Assembly (NCBI GenBank): GCA_031002005.1 | Contig: CM061921.1 | Span: forward strand, 129,254,036-129,318,035 | Direction of reading: 5' to 3' | DNA length: 64,000 nucleotides | Source of the DNA: Vandiemenella viatica | Taxonomy: Eukaryota > Arthropoda > Insecta > Orthoptera > Morabidae | Shown: positions 33,293 to 44,977 of the stretch, piece after piece | Numbering within the stretch: position 1 is the first letter of the stretch | Layout of the letters: every line of letters starts with the position of its first letter | Program-made: the position numbers and the translations under genes | The notes under the pieces: model-generated | Databases searched by the model: none | What the model was told of the DNA's origin: nothing | Seen by the model: only the letters and a program-made list of their open reading frames with translations

Positions 33293-33522
33293 GTTAGCGA
33301 GTGATCTGCCTCTCGCCCATGCACCTCCTCGGCACGGTTAAGGGTTTTTTTTTTTTTTTTAAATAGAGGTTTGTACCGTCCTTGCGATCCGGGCAATGAA
33401 GCCAAGATCCCCGTTCTCCTAGGCACACAACGTTCCACCGCCACGCCCTATGGTGGTCATTGAAGCATGGCAGGAGTTTAAGGTGTGGGAAACTTGTGGC
33501 GCTCACAAGTTTCCAGCTCGGG

Positions 33523-34003
33523 CAATTCGGCCGGAAAGGTTATGGCGACTGTCTTTTGGGATTCGCAAGGGATAATTCTCATTGACTATTTGGAAAAGGG
33601 TAAAACTATTACGGGTGCATATTATTCATCGTTATTAAACCGTTTGAAAACCGAGCTGCAAGAAAAATGCCCGCGATTGACCCACAAGAAAGTCCTTTTC
33701 CATCACGACAACGCACCAGCACACGCCTCAGCAGTTGTGGTCGCAAAATTAATGGAAATAGGATTCCAACTCGTTTCACATCCCTCCTATTCTACAGACT
33801 TGGCTCCCTCGGACTACTATCTGTTCCCCAATTTGGAGAAATGGCTGGCGGGACAAAGATTTTATTCAGACGAGGAGGTGATTACACACACTAATGGGTA
33901 GTTTGCAGATTTGGACAAATCCTACTATTTGGAAGGGATCAAAAAACTAGAACATCGTTGGACAAAGTGTATAAGCCTAAAAGGAGACTTTGTCGAAAAA
34001 TAA
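33523..34003 (+). pseudogene. Mariner transposase C-terminal half
   Basis: The frame reads SAGKVMATVFWDSQGI, LFHHDNAPAHASAVV with the second catalytic Asp intact, and YSTDLAPSDYYLFPNLEKWL with the third Asp intact, then FADLDKSYYLEGIKKLEHRW and LKGDFVEK to TAA at 34001-34003. One in-frame TAG at 33899-33901 interrupts it. The DNA-binding domain and first catalytic Asp are absent. It is less decayed than the 7177-8235 copy and belongs to a different mariner lineage. Confidence 0.92.
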
Positions 34004-34071
34004 AAAAAGGTTTACCCCAAACACGTAAGTAGTTTTTATTTTTTGCACGGACTTTTCAAACGACCCTTGTA
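33523..34071 (+). mobile_element. Mariner, 3' half only
   Basis: The right terminus, read inward on the minus strand, is TACAAGGGTCGTTTGAAAAG from 34071, related to the orphan left tip at 13428. The 5' half and left terminus are missing; the break is just upstream of the NSAGKVM block. An 11-bp inverted repeat (GGAAACTTGTG) straddles the junction at 33488-33514. Confidence 0.88.
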
Positions 34072-36289
34072 TATGTTTTAATTCATGTGTGATGTTTCTT
34101 TTTATCTAACTAAGCCTCCTTCCTTCTGTATGTTTTTCAATTGCCAATTATATCATATTCAGCCGTCACTAAGGGTAGAAGATGGCTGCATCATTTACTA
34201 TCTTTACAAAAATTCACAAAAAAAGTGCCCAAATGATTAATTCCAATAGTATCAGCATAACAGGTCAATTATATTTTTCGCAGTATGGTATTTTGAGATA
34301 GGTAAATTGGATTATGACAAAATTAAGAGTTATTCTGATAAGTTTGGTATCCTATTTCTAAATAGAGGCTACATTTCAAAGATAGTTACACAATTTATGT
34401 GGTAAGTGGGGCATAAAGCAATAAGCTAATTTGATTTAGGAGTGTTCTTTTGTAACAGAACACAATGCAAAATTGATGAAGGAAGCATGCTCGGCTTGGA
34501 GATTTACAAATACTGGCATTTCAAATGGCTGGTTAGTGCTGTCTGTGTCTGCTATGACCATGGCTAGGTAAATGTGAACCCCAGATGGAAGCATGGTGCG
34601 CTTGGCAGTAACTGTGAGTGGGTCTCCAGTGGACAGTAGTTATAAAATTAATTCCTCAGGAAGTACTGAAGATGAGACCATGTCGGTCAGATTATCCATT
34701 TCAGTTAATGGTTAAGTTTCCAGCATATGAAGGAAATTAACATGGTTTTAGTCAATGCAACAAGATTGAACATGGAAATTACTGGTTAATATTTACAGAA
34801 CAGTTTTATTTTGTGTGGAATAAATGCTGAACTTGATAACTTTTAAATGATTTTGAGAGTGAATGAGAAGTGTGTTTGCTTGCATCAGTGTAAAATGATC
34901 TGCAGTATTCAAAGGTCAAAGTTTCCGATAATATGAACTAGTAAATATTACGAATTGGAGCGAATGGTTTATAAATCATTAAATACATGCGATTGAACAA
35001 AGGAAATCTCAATGTTGATTGGCGACTGTCTAAACAAAACAAAACAAAAGAGATAGTGCACAAGTAGTAATGTATATTCAGCATTCAATATATTTATAAA
35101 CAACCAATACTGAAAACTGCAACAATGGCTCTAATTTCAAAGCAGTCATCAGAACCAAATAATGTTCTTGAATCTAAAAAAAAAAAAATCAGGAATCATT
35201 TGATATATTATACACTTTAGTACATTATTAATCTTACACCATTAACTGTATTCATTGTATATATAATTATAATGATTATATGATGAAACCTATTTCAATT
35301 TTGTATTGACTAATTGTGAATAAAATGATTTCATTTTGAATTATTCAACCTTGAAACTGATAATTGCTAGTCACTATTCAATAGTTATTTGAGGTATACG
35401 GTGTTTTAATTCTTACATTCCTTCTAGTTTTCGTCATGTATTTTATCAGTATTTGTTGCCACTGTCTAACAGGCTTGAGATGTAATACCCATGAAACCTG
35501 CAATTACATCTAATCTATTTCAAGGCAGTGCAGAGCTGTTCCCATACTAATTAAGCATACTTATATGTACTTAAGAACAGATTGTGACATAATTATAACC
35601 TTAAGATTCACTGCTCTCCTATAAATAATTAAATATGTGGAAAATAAAGAAACTACTTGATTTAATGTGAAACTGTTTCATTAATGTGTTGTAATTTGAT
35701 TTATTTTTTATGCAAAACTGTACTGAATGATAATGACTGTCTTTGTAAATGTGGTAAACTGATTGTGGTACCTGGAATTCTAAGTACATTTACATATTAT
35801 ACTGTGCCAGCTACCGAACCTGAACGTGTTTCTGGTGCCTCGAAAATGTTTAAATGTTAGAATCTTGTAAATTCATTTTAATTTTATTTATGGTTATTTA
35901 TATTGAATACTAATTAATTTTAAGCAAGTTTTAACAGTTTTTAATGGTTGCTAATTGTTTGGGTCTTTGTTTGGTCATTGGTGTCATAGAGGCAGGTAGT
36001 GATGCCGATTACTTACACACATAATTTCCTATGTGGCTTATAAAACATCTTGCTTCTAGCTACTCAGCAGTTTCCTGGTAATGTTGGCATGAATCTACAT
36101 AATTTTTACTATATAATTTCATTTTACTTCTACTGACTGTCACAGAGACTATTCTGTTTCACAATCATCTTTGGTCAACTTTCTCCCCCGACTACCAGTT
36201 CAATCCCCACTATCCCACGTGATTCATCTTTGATTCATTCATGTGATGGTGCTGGAGGTTGTCACATTTCTTGCCCCACAATATATATC
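34072..36289. other. No gene; diverged dispersed repeats
   Basis: AT-rich. At about 35085-35165, minus strand, GATGACTGCTTTGAAATTAG and GTTGCAGTTTTCAG resemble a Penelope-type 3' region. The part from about 35740 to 36140 is a diverged relative of 41090-41520. No coding signal was recognised. Confidence 0.45.
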
Positions 36290-36405
36290 ACCACATTGTG
36301 AATTGCATCTGCGTGTCTTTTTTTATACATTCATCTGGTCCTGTACCTCCTTCCTATGGGGTAAGTCACAGGTTGTTTTCCCTAACCTATCTTATTTGTT
36401 ACATA
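36290..36405 (+). repeat. Dispersed terminal motif copy
   Basis: Contains TTCATCTGGTCC, GGGGTAAGTCACAGGTTG and CCCTAACCTATCTTATTTG, a diverged plus-strand copy of the motif GTAAGTGACGGGTCATCTTT plus CCTATCTTATTT seen at 58639-58755. Confidence 0.55.
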
Positions 36406-36741
36406 ACACATCAAGTAAACCTTCCGAAAAGTTTCGCTGAATTTTTTTCAGACATTTAAATAGCATTTTCCTACTACGTGCGTTTTGGTGCCACACCCAT
36501 TTTTCTGTCACCCACTTTTTTACATATATTTTAGACATTTATTACCCCTATATGGCACGTTAGGGATTTTTTTCTAACTCCTGAGTGTGTTGGCTATTCT
36601 CGGAGGGCAACGGTTGGTATTCTCTTGTTTTTGCTGTTTGTAAACAACACGCTGTTAGTTTTGTTTGAGTGTGTTTGCAAGTAGTTGTTATACTTATATT
36701 TGTAGTGCTTGTTTACGTGTGTTTTGTTGCGTTTCTTGAAG

Positions 36742-39700
36742 ATGACAAAACCTAAAGTAGTTTTCAAGAAATGAAAATTTAGAGGAAACAGGTTTAGAAA
36801 GCTTTCTGTACAAGAGGTAATGTTGCCTGGCAACAATGTTCCTAATTGTAGTTCTGCAACAAGTGCTTCATCAAAGAAGCTCTCACCAATTCGACAGAGT
36901 TGCAACGAATTTACTGTAACTGACAAGGGGTGCAGTAATACTATTACAAATTTAAGTCTATTATCAGATGTAATCTGTACAGTGCAAACAGTGTGGTGAG
37001 TCACAGAATGTGAAAATTCATGTGAGTGCCAGTGGGAGAAAGGGCCTAGCAATTGCTTCGGGTATAATGTGTACTAAATGCTTAACTGTGATTTCATTTA
37101 TGAGTTTTTCAAAACCAGAAGCAAATGACCCTTATGAAATCAATACTAGATTACTTTAGCCTAACGATCCATTGGCAAGGGCATGGCTGCAGGGAAAACA
37201 TTTTGTTCAATGATGAACTTACATTAACCACCAAAAAAATTTGAAGAACTGAATGCAGTATTAGAGAAAGCTGTATGTGAGGTCAATGAGGAGAGCATGA
37301 AACTGGCTGATAGGGAAGCAGTGGAAATGTTGGATGTTCTGATATTGCAGTTGCACTTGCTGGAAGTTGGCAGAAAAGAGGACATACTTCTCTGAATGGA
37401 GCAGTGACTGCCACGAGGGTAGACGCAGGTAAAGTGTGTTAGATAGACGTGAAGATGACTAAATATTGACAGAGTTTGTAAACTCAATTAACATAAAGAG
37501 CACAAATGTGGAGCTAATTTTAGAGGAACAAGGGTGGTATGGAAGTTTATGGAATGCAACAAATATTTCATCGGTCAATGGAAACAAGAGGCGTATGGTA
37601 CAAGAAAAATATTTGGGAGATGGTGACAGTAAGGCATACAACAATGCCATATGGAGATGCCATTATTAACAAAATATAATGTGTGGGTCATGTTCAAAAA
37701 TGTTTGGGAACAAGGCTGAAAAAACTAACTGTTGATATGGGAGGTAAAAAATTAGAAGATGGAAAACTGTTGACTGGGCAGGGTTGGTTAACTAAAACGG
37801 AAATAGTAAACTTGCAGGTATACTATGGACAGGCAATTATAAGAAATAAAGAAAATCTGGAGGCAATGAAGACAGATGTTTGGGCCATATTCTTCCCCAA
37901 GTCCTCTACTGATGACAAGCCATGTCATGTATTGTGTCTAGTGATGTGCCGGATCGTTAAAAATGTATATCCGCGGATACGGATACAGATACGGATAATT
38001 AGTGCCTAGATCCGCGAATACGGATACGGATCTGAACTTCCTCAACTTGGACCGACAGTGAAAAAGTCATCAGCTACGATCTATTATCAACGAACATCCA
38101 GCATACGCGACGTGTTTTGACCTTGCACTGTGCGTGTTTATGTTTATATTTTAAGATGACATAGGATAGCGTAGATTATATACGCTTGTGTTTTTTGGGA
38201 TGTTGTCAGTTAAATTAAAATTAAAACAATTTCTAAAAAAAAAAGTATAATAGTGTAATACGGAAATATTTTACGACAGTAAATGACGAATCTGCTTAAT
38301 ACAAAATTTGTGAAGGAATGTATTGACATTAAGGTACAATTTCTTAAAAAAAAAAAAAACCACCTTCAGACGAAACACCCACAAAAATATTAGTTATTTT
38401 TAAAAGAAGACTCCGCTAAGAAGATAGCCGGTGCAAACATTCAGCAGGGAACGTCTTTAAAAACTGTAAATAGAGATTTTAGAATTTTTTTTTAACAATA
38501 TATAGAAAAAGTCAAAATGTGGAACATTGAAAAATAAAAATTAACTATTTAATTGCGGAATTGATAGCTTTATCTGGATTACCTTTTTAACACGTAGAAG
38601 ATTTTGTGTTCCGACGATTGATGGATCATGTTGTTTCAAATTATGTTCTAAAAGGCAGGAAATATTTTTACGTAATTTATTTGCAGCCAACTTTACGATC
38701 GAAAATAAAGAACGTGTTGAAGGATTTTGAGAAAGTTTCCTATATATCATTTATCTGGCAGGCTTTTTGGTCAGGTGTATCATTGTTATCCTTAACATTC
38801 CAAAATATTTAAAAGAAAAAATATCGCTTTAAAAGCGGAGATTTCGGCAATATTTCAAAGTATGTTTGAAGAGTAGGGAATCCCAAACAGAATGTGCACT
38901 TCACGGTAAGAAATGGGGGATCCAACATGAAGCGTGCCTGCACTTTATCTGACGTAGATAATATTGAGTGTGCAGCACATCAGCTGCACCTGGTTGTTAA
39001 GAAAGCTATTAGCAATAACAGTAAAAAATTTTAAGGTCTATGACACATGGGTCGCACATATTTATCATCACTTGCAACAAGCGTTCCAAGTGAGCAGTTT
39101 ATCAGTGCAGCTGAAATTATTTACGATCCTCATCGTAGTAGACTTTCAAAGCTGTCAAGTTACTCTTTTTGAAGTACAATTTACCAAACTTAATTTTAAA
39201 TATAACATTTATTTTTTTAAGTTTCTGTAAAAGTGATTGTTTTATCTGATGTAAACACTTTAACACTACCTTAATAACAATTGCAGCTAGCAAATCACAA
39301 AGATTAGAGGTCTGATCTCACTATATAGTTAAAATAATACCTTAAAACTTACTACAGTGGTAAGTTACCAGTTACCTTTGGTAACCTAGTAAAATAAATG
39401 TTTAAATAATTAATTTTTGCAATATAAATGTGTCAGATATGAGATTTTAATAAACACAAAGTAATTGGAATTGAAGTTAACAGTATTTCATTGCTAGCTA
39501 TCTTTAAAATTTTATATATGTGCTTGAAATTCTTTGCAAAAGATCCGTTAAAGATCCGCTAAAAAAAGTAACGGATTCGGATACGAATACAGATCTTTTT
39601 TCCCGCTCGGATATCCGCGGATACGGATACAGATACGGATATCCGGCACATCACTAATTGTGTCCATTGGAAAAAATTCTTGGTGCAAATACAATAGGGC

Positions 39701-40169
39701 TCAGACAACTGGAGAATCTTTTTCTCACCAACATTCTCTTCCTGCTGCTGTTATTGCAGCAATTAAACCTATTTTTAGAGACTTATCTCATCCTAACCTT
39801 CTAAGAAAATGTCTGCACGGGCAGACACAGAACCCAAATGAATGTTTCAACAGCATAATTTGGAACTGCCTTCCTAAAACTGTATTTGTAGGCACGCATA
39901 CAATGAAAATAAGGGTTCATGATGCTGTTATTACATTGAATTGTGGTAATATTGGGAAGCGTTGGGTTTTGAAAAAGCTGGGAATTAATCCTGGGGAAAA
40001 TATGATCACTGGGCTGCAACACTGCAATAAGCTGAGGATAGCCGATGCAGACAGGTCTGCATCTAATATGGCCAAAAAGGCAAGACAGACATCCAGGAAT
40101 ACGAAAAAGAAGCTGGAAGACCTGCTAGAGGCCAAAGAAGGGCCATCATATGCAACAGGACAGTTGTAA
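36742..40169 (+). pseudogene. Mutator-like transposase-type gene split by a hAT
   Basis: From ATG at 36742 the frame gives FRGNRFRKLSVQEV after an early stop, a CKQCGESQNVKIHVSASGRK block near 36985-37040, and QKYLGDGDSKAYN near 37603-37640. GHVQKCLGTRLKKL at 37688-37730 and LTGQGWLTKTEIVNLQVYYG near 37770-37830 follow. After a hAT insertion (37939-39656) the protein resumes as GKNSWCKYNRAQTTGE and LLRKCLHGQTQNPNECFNS, ending at TAA 40167. This order matches the Mutator-like transposase-domain proteins common in insect genomes. Several stops and frame changes make it a pseudogene. The last 169 residues remain open. Confidence 0.8.
37939..39656 (+). mobile_element. hAT element with 8-bp target duplication
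   Basis: The tips read TAGTGATGTGCCGGAT inward from both ends. Exact 8-bp duplications ATTGTGTC flank it (37931-37938 and 39657-39664), the hAT hallmark. Subterminal repeats of the GGATACGGATAC type occur at both ends. Inside, the plus strand carries transposase scraps: VEDFVFRRLMDHVV near 38598-38640 and a CAAHQLHLVVKKA-like frame near 38970-39010. No intact frame remains. Confidence 0.93.
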
Positions 40170-40539
40170 TTAACTGTAAATAATAAATTTCTAAAGATTT
40201 TCTTTAAAGTAAATTTCACACAAACTAAACTTTTCAGTACATATGCCCCATTATATCAGAAACTATCAAAGATAATTGAATGAAATTTTCAGAGACTCTG
40301 CATAACATAAAAAGTCACCTCTGTTACTACAAGCATTAATATTCCCCTATTAGGATGTTCACCCCCCCCCCAAAAAAAAAAAAAATTCTGCAGAAAAGAC
40401 TTAATATATTTATTAATAAATGTAAAACACTATTTCTTAAAAACTATAAAATGTATAAAGTAGATATTAGTACAGTTGACTTTACTAGCATCATGTAACA
40501 TTCAGTAAAAATATTAAGGACCTGCACCAAATAGTTGCA

Positions 40540-41070
40540 TTGAGCATCAGTGACATGTGCACTTGTTACAGCTAGACAAGTCCGTGTTAATGAACATCGT
40601 GTGGAAAATGTTCACAGTATAAACTTCAACAAGACTCCAGTACTGGCTCAGACTGAGTATTTGTGGGATTCTATAGTTACAACATTGCTTGAGGTTAGAC
40701 TGAGCAGCGATAAGAGGAATAGTGATAAGGGTCTCTTTTTGAGTGAAGCACGGAAGACAATTATCCAAGATCTGCAACAGCAGCGTGGTAAATATACGTG
40801 CCAGAAGAGAGCCGAGATGTAGTTGTCTGTTGCGGGCCTCGTATGAGGTCTCCACAACACAGTGGCCAATGGGAGAGCAGCTTCTGCAGTGGGCCTCGTA
40901 TGCACTGACTAACTGCCCGGTACTTCTACGAGCCAGAATTGGGAGGCATTCACAGTAGGTGATGTGTTGACCCCCTGATGAAGACACTGAAGGTAGCAGT
41001 CGAAATGTTGGGTATGGCAGAACTTATCCAGTAGAAGACTCCAAGAAGAACTTTTATTGTGTGGTATTTT
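40540..41070 (+). mobile_element. Penelope-like element 3' end
   Basis: Plus-strand frame at 40556-40822 reads VNEHRVENVHSINFNKTPVL, then WDSIVTTLLEVRLSSDKRNS, the C-terminal end of a PLE GIY-YIG domain. The 3' region at 40975-41010 has CCTGATGAAGACACTGAAGG and GTCGAAATGTTGGG, the element's usual terminal motif. Everything 5' of the nuclease C-terminus is absent, as in a 5'-truncated retro-insertion. Confidence 0.8.
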
Positions 41071-41089
41071 CTTTTGTATATTATGTGAA

Positions 41090-41530
41090 ACTGTTTTGAA
41101 TGAGTGTGACAGACATTCTAAGTGTGCTAAAGTGATTGTAATATCTGGCATTTTAATTAAATGACACATTAATATGTTACATTGTGCCAGCTATCATATT
41201 TGAATATATTTTTGATGCACTGAAGATGTTTACTAATTCCAATGTAATTTTAGCAAGCTTGTACATTCCTTGTGATTCAATTCAAGATTATATCAATTTA
41301 ATACCAAGTGTTGTGTTTAATGGTTGTTGATTTTTTGAGCCATTGTTTGGCTTTCTGGAAGCAGTTAGCAGTGTCCTATGTTTGTGTTGAATATTTTGTA
41401 TTTGGCTTATAAAATTTTGCATTTCCAGCCCCCAGCACAGTGGCTTGGAATAATGGAAGCAGGAATATATGTAATTTCTGTTATATAATGTGGCTTGGAA
41501 ACCTTTTGGTTTAAGAATGTTCCTACAATA
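41090..41530 (+). repeat. Diverged dispersed repeat, relative of 35740-36140
   Basis: Shared words include TGATTGTAATATCTGGCATT versus TGATTGTGGTACCTGGAATT, ACTGTGCCAGCTA versus ATTGTGCCAGCTA, and TTTAATGGTTGTTGATTTTT versus TTTAATGGTTGCTAATTGTT in the same order. It lies directly 3' of a PLE end, so it may be a terminal region of a neighbouring PLE copy. Confidence 0.6.
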
Positions 41531-41953
41531 AAAGCAAAGTGAAATGTATCATCTGCTTTCTCATTTAATGTTACTATTCATCAGAATTAAGGAAGTTCTA
41601 ATACTTAAGTGAGGAGCAATATTCACAAAGAGAATGGGTCAACCTGCAATTTTAAAGGTTTAAGACTAAATCGCATTAAAATTCACAGTTAAATCACATG
41701 TCAACTCGTGTCAGGATAATTTGAACCTTGGAATTTCTGAGTAACATTACAAGATGTTACCAACCAGTCAACGTCTGAGAATATTCAAGCTTCATTTTCA
41801 GAGTGGGTATTAGTATTCCACTAACATAACTGGTGATGAAAGTTTTTAATATGGTCTCTACCTTTTCTTTTATTCAGGAAGGGCAGGAAATGTCACTGCT
41901 CCTCCAACTCTGTAACAATGCATGTTTAGACCCATGTAGTCTACATTTTGTAG

Positions 41954-42178
41954 GCTTTTTTTCCTTTATGGTTTTATGCCTAATCGACATCGAGGTCATT
42001 AGATATGGGAAAGGACTGCAAGAAAGGAATGGGAAGTAATTTGGCCATTGCCTTCTAAAGGAATCATTCCGGCATTTGCCTGAGGTGATTTTGAAACACC
42101 CAATCCTGTATGGCTAGAAGGGAACTCGAACTCGCGTCCTCCTGAATGCGAGGCCTGAGCACTGCCACTTGCCCTCCA
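41954..42178 (-). mobile_element. tRNA-derived SINE, family A
   Basis: Minus-strand copy with a short T-tract at 41958 (tail), the GGAATCATTCCGGC-type body and a GAGTTCGAGTTCCC B box. The tRNA-like head near 42178 is somewhat eroded. Confidence 0.8.
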
Positions 42179-42242
42179 CACTCTGTACATTACATTCTGT
42201 AGGAAAGAACTCAATGAGGATTTAAAGAAATATAAAAAAAAA

Positions 42243-42511
42243 CTAACTTAGTCCACAACCAGAAGGTTGGTTGGATCCTCCCGAAGGAGGCTTACTAAGC
42301 CATTGTGTCAAACAAAGGTAGGACGGCCAGTTCCTTTCATCTGGGACCTGCAGTTTAACAGGAAATCCGAAACACGGAACGTCCTGGCAGAGCTAATATG
42401 ATCAAACTCAACTCTTAAAAATTCCTGCGCCTGCTGGGATTCAAACCCGACACCAGAGCAGGGAAATTTTTGAAAGCAAGCACCTTAACCACTGAGCTAC
42501 CAGACCGCTCA
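42243..42511 (-). mobile_element. tRNA-derived SINE, family B
   Basis: On the minus strand, from 42511, GAGCGGTCTGGTAGCTCAGT gives the A box and GTCGGGTTTGAATCCCAGC the B box (near 42436-42452), followed by a body unlike family A. The intact tRNA-like promoter pair shows Pol III origin. It resembles the head at 26384-26470. Confidence 0.8.
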
Positions 42512-42517
42512 AATATA

Positions 42518-42605
42518 TATATTATAAAACTGAGGAAGGATAGGGAAATTGACCCAACACTTACCACAGATGAAGGCGGCTGGGACGATGAACACAAAAA
42601 AACAA
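42518..42605 (-). repeat. Dispersed terminal motif copy
   Basis: AGGATAGGGAAATTGACCCA, ACTTACCACAGATGAAGG and a GATGAACAC end are the reverse of the motif at 58639-58755. It ends near a (TA)n tract at 42628-42648. Confidence 0.65.
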
Positions 42606-42627
42606 ACACAAGAGAAGCGCAATATAA

Positions 42628-42648
42628 ATATATATATATATATATATA
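42628..42648. repeat. (TA)n microsatellite
   Basis: About ten TA units next to the dispersed terminal motif. Confidence 0.95.
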
Positions 42649-43082
42649 CTATAAATAATAGAGTGTAATAATTGTACAAATAGTAAGATTTATTAATGAT
42701 ATTTTCTTATTAATAGCTAAGAGAAAATATAAGGACATTACCAAAAGTGATAGTCCCAATATCGGAGCATAAATTTCGGCTGAATATGGAGAGAAAGAGA
42801 GCTTGCAGCATGGCAGAAATAATAATATACTCAACATAGCAACTAAACACTTGTCATAGTAGAAGTAAAACAATTGTTCTGGGTATGAAGTAAAATAATA
42901 ACTCATGATTAGAGCAGGGAAATCGGCAATAACAAAAAGAGGAATGTTTAGAAGGGGAAACCATTAGTATCAAACACTTATCAGCAACTCAGAATCTGAC
43001 ATATAGGGCATAGAGTTTTAAGTGGAAGTTCGGCTTTTTGAGGGGCATGAAGAAGAAAAACTGAAGCAATACACATTTGTCA

Positions 43083-43260
43083 ACAGGATTTGTGAGAAGA
43101 CTGGAGGACAAGAAATCGACTATAGCCATTAGAAGGTACCATTCCAGAATTTGTACCTAGTGATTTCGGGAAACCACAGAAAACCGAAATCTGAATGGTT
43201 GGACACGTGATCCATTTTGCCAAATGCTAGGTATGCTCACCAACTTTGCTCATATATGTG
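43083..43260 (-). mobile_element. Old copy of SINE family A
   Basis: Residual blocks CATTAGAAGGTACCATTCCA, GTGATTTCGGGAAACCACAG and AAAACCGAAATCTG follow the order of the family A body, but the head and B box are badly eroded. This is the most diverged copy in the window. Confidence 0.55.
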
Positions 43261-44777
43261 GAGCTATGAAAAGATGTTGAAAGCTTGATGGGTGAGCAGT
43301 AACACTGGAAATGGTTTTTGGGGTGCAGCTGTCCAGACGGTTTGACAATAAAAGGATACAGCCAGTTTCCTTCACTTTATCACTCCCATTTCTTTACTAG
43401 CTCTAGTCATTTCAACAGATGAGCAGCAGAGAGTCAATGAGATAAAAATTATAACTGATGATAAAGCAAATTAGGCACAATTTCCTGTCAAGCAGACAGT
43501 GTTGAATGCGAAAACAGAAATGTCACATATGTTGCAGTAATCCACCATTATGGTAAAACTCCAAGAAAGCTGGCAAGGAAGAAGAGAGTTAACCGGCAAA
43601 ATCGAGAAAGATTGTGGTGCTCTGATAAGTTTTTGTTGTTATGCTGGATATTTTTGTGGCTTTATGTTCCATATGAAGACTGATGTCATTGTACCACACT
43701 TTAGCTTCTTCCAGATTAATTATCTGTCCACATTAAAACTTGTGACACACATTGATATTACACCATTTTATTTTCTGTATGGGCATAGCAAATCTTGGTG
43801 ACACTTTCATAGTTCAGTGACCATGACGCGCACCTTGTGCAACACCTAAACGGTCATGTAACAATTACACAATTTGTAAGTCCCCCCCTCCCTCAAAAGG
43901 GAAACTATTCCTAAGCCAAGAAAGGAAAGAATGTGTGTCCCATATCTGACATTCTGGCTAAAATATTTTTCATGCTGGGTGTTACCACTTGTCAACAATA
44001 GCTGAGATCATTGAAGGCTATGCATGTCGAGGAAGAGACAGCAGTTTTGCAAGCTCTACGTGAACCGTGAAATCTAAGTGATTACGGATTCTGTGCCTGT
44101 ATTTGTGAAATGTTCATTTTTAAAACAGAAAACAAGGGCAACCTATCACTTATTAGAAACCCCTAAGAATTAGAGTTTGTGTCAGGAGCACACTTCAAGC
44201 TGTTGTTATAGTTGTATAGATGTAAGTTATTAGTTTATTTTTTCGTCACCTGCAGCGCCAGCACACAAAGTGTGGTATTGTTAACTTCCGGTTGACCACT
44301 GTGCATTTGTTTTCGTTTGCGATGCAATATGTGTACAAGAATTTGAAAATTAAAAAGCTGAAGTAATTACTTTTTAAACACAGACCACATAATCTGTAGA
44401 AGTACACTAAGCACTCAGGTCCACCTTGATGGAGTTATCCAAGCTGCAGTTGTGTAACCCACCACTTTCGCCAGTCTTTATCTTTAAAAAAAACATGATA
44501 ACTAAGACCCTTATTTTTCACTGAAACCACATCTGTCGATGCAACGATTAACTGGCGTAATTCCATTTTTAAATAGGCCTTGTAGCAACGATAGTACATA
44601 TAAACACAGTGCTAGAGCACAACTGGAAATTGAATGTACCACATTTCAGTGACCATATTGAAGTTACAAAGCTTTATACCCCAAGTGGCAACACACAAGA
44701 CAGTGCTAAATGTATTGCATGAATTATACAGAAAACAATACCAATATGCCAACTTAAAAGAGTGAAATCCCTCTTAC
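43261..44777. other. Intron sequence; no feature recognised
   Basis: Part of the 31.5-kb SLC41 intron. No domain-bearing frame or transposon terminus was found on either strand. Confidence 0.5.
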
Positions 44778-44925
44778 CTGCTAATAAGCATAGCTACCAG
44801 GACTGGTGTCCAGCCACTATAAAGAACTTCCCTAGTGTGCTTGTTCTTTTTTGAAATCCAGACCCACAATGGTGTAACAAGTACATAGCCAGAAATAATG
44901 AGAGGAGCTAGCCAGTCTTGTTTAC
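44778..44925 (-). CDS. SLC41: SLC41-family magnesium transporter, exon (second in window)
   Basis: 148-bp coding exon. The minus-strand acceptor is TTTTTTGTTACAG before GTAAACAAG (44925), and the donor is TTAGCAG/GTAAGAGG (44778/44777), both strong. The frame gives KQDWLAPLIISGYVLVTPLW and VWISKKNKHTREVLYSGWTP, then VLVAMLIS. It matches the SLC41 segment with a hydrophobic helix followed by the REVLYSGWxPVxxAM signature. The first two bases complete a GGT glycine codon with the last G of the 61290-61436 exon, and the last two (AG) are completed by T of the 13107-13312 exon. The part adds a membrane helix and the start of the second MgtE repeat. Confidence 0.95.
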
Positions 44926-44977
44926 CTGTAACAAAAAATGTGAATAAAACCAATTATACATAACAACTTCTTACTAA

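Larger units (their letters stand above)
29382..33483 (-). mobile_element. LINE with ORF1 and endonuclease but no RT
   Basis: Minus-strand non-LTR element with a gag-like ORF1 (32258-33292), a frame-shifted ORF1 tail (32019-32222) and an ORF2 start with an AP-type endonuclease. It stops after about 250 residues of ORF2 and ends in a (TAA)n-type tail at 29382-29405. Matching 8-bp sequences TGTGGGAA flank it at 29374-29381 and 33484-33491. If that is the target duplication, the RT was lost before insertion. The (TAA)n tail and three-knuckle gag point to the I/Jockey group. A DNA transposon (30316-31771) interrupts ORF2. Confidence 0.75.

Noticed and set aside
42436..42511. Possible tRNA gene on the minus strand
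   Set aside because: It has A and B boxes but no foldable acceptor stem, and it is joined to a SINE body.
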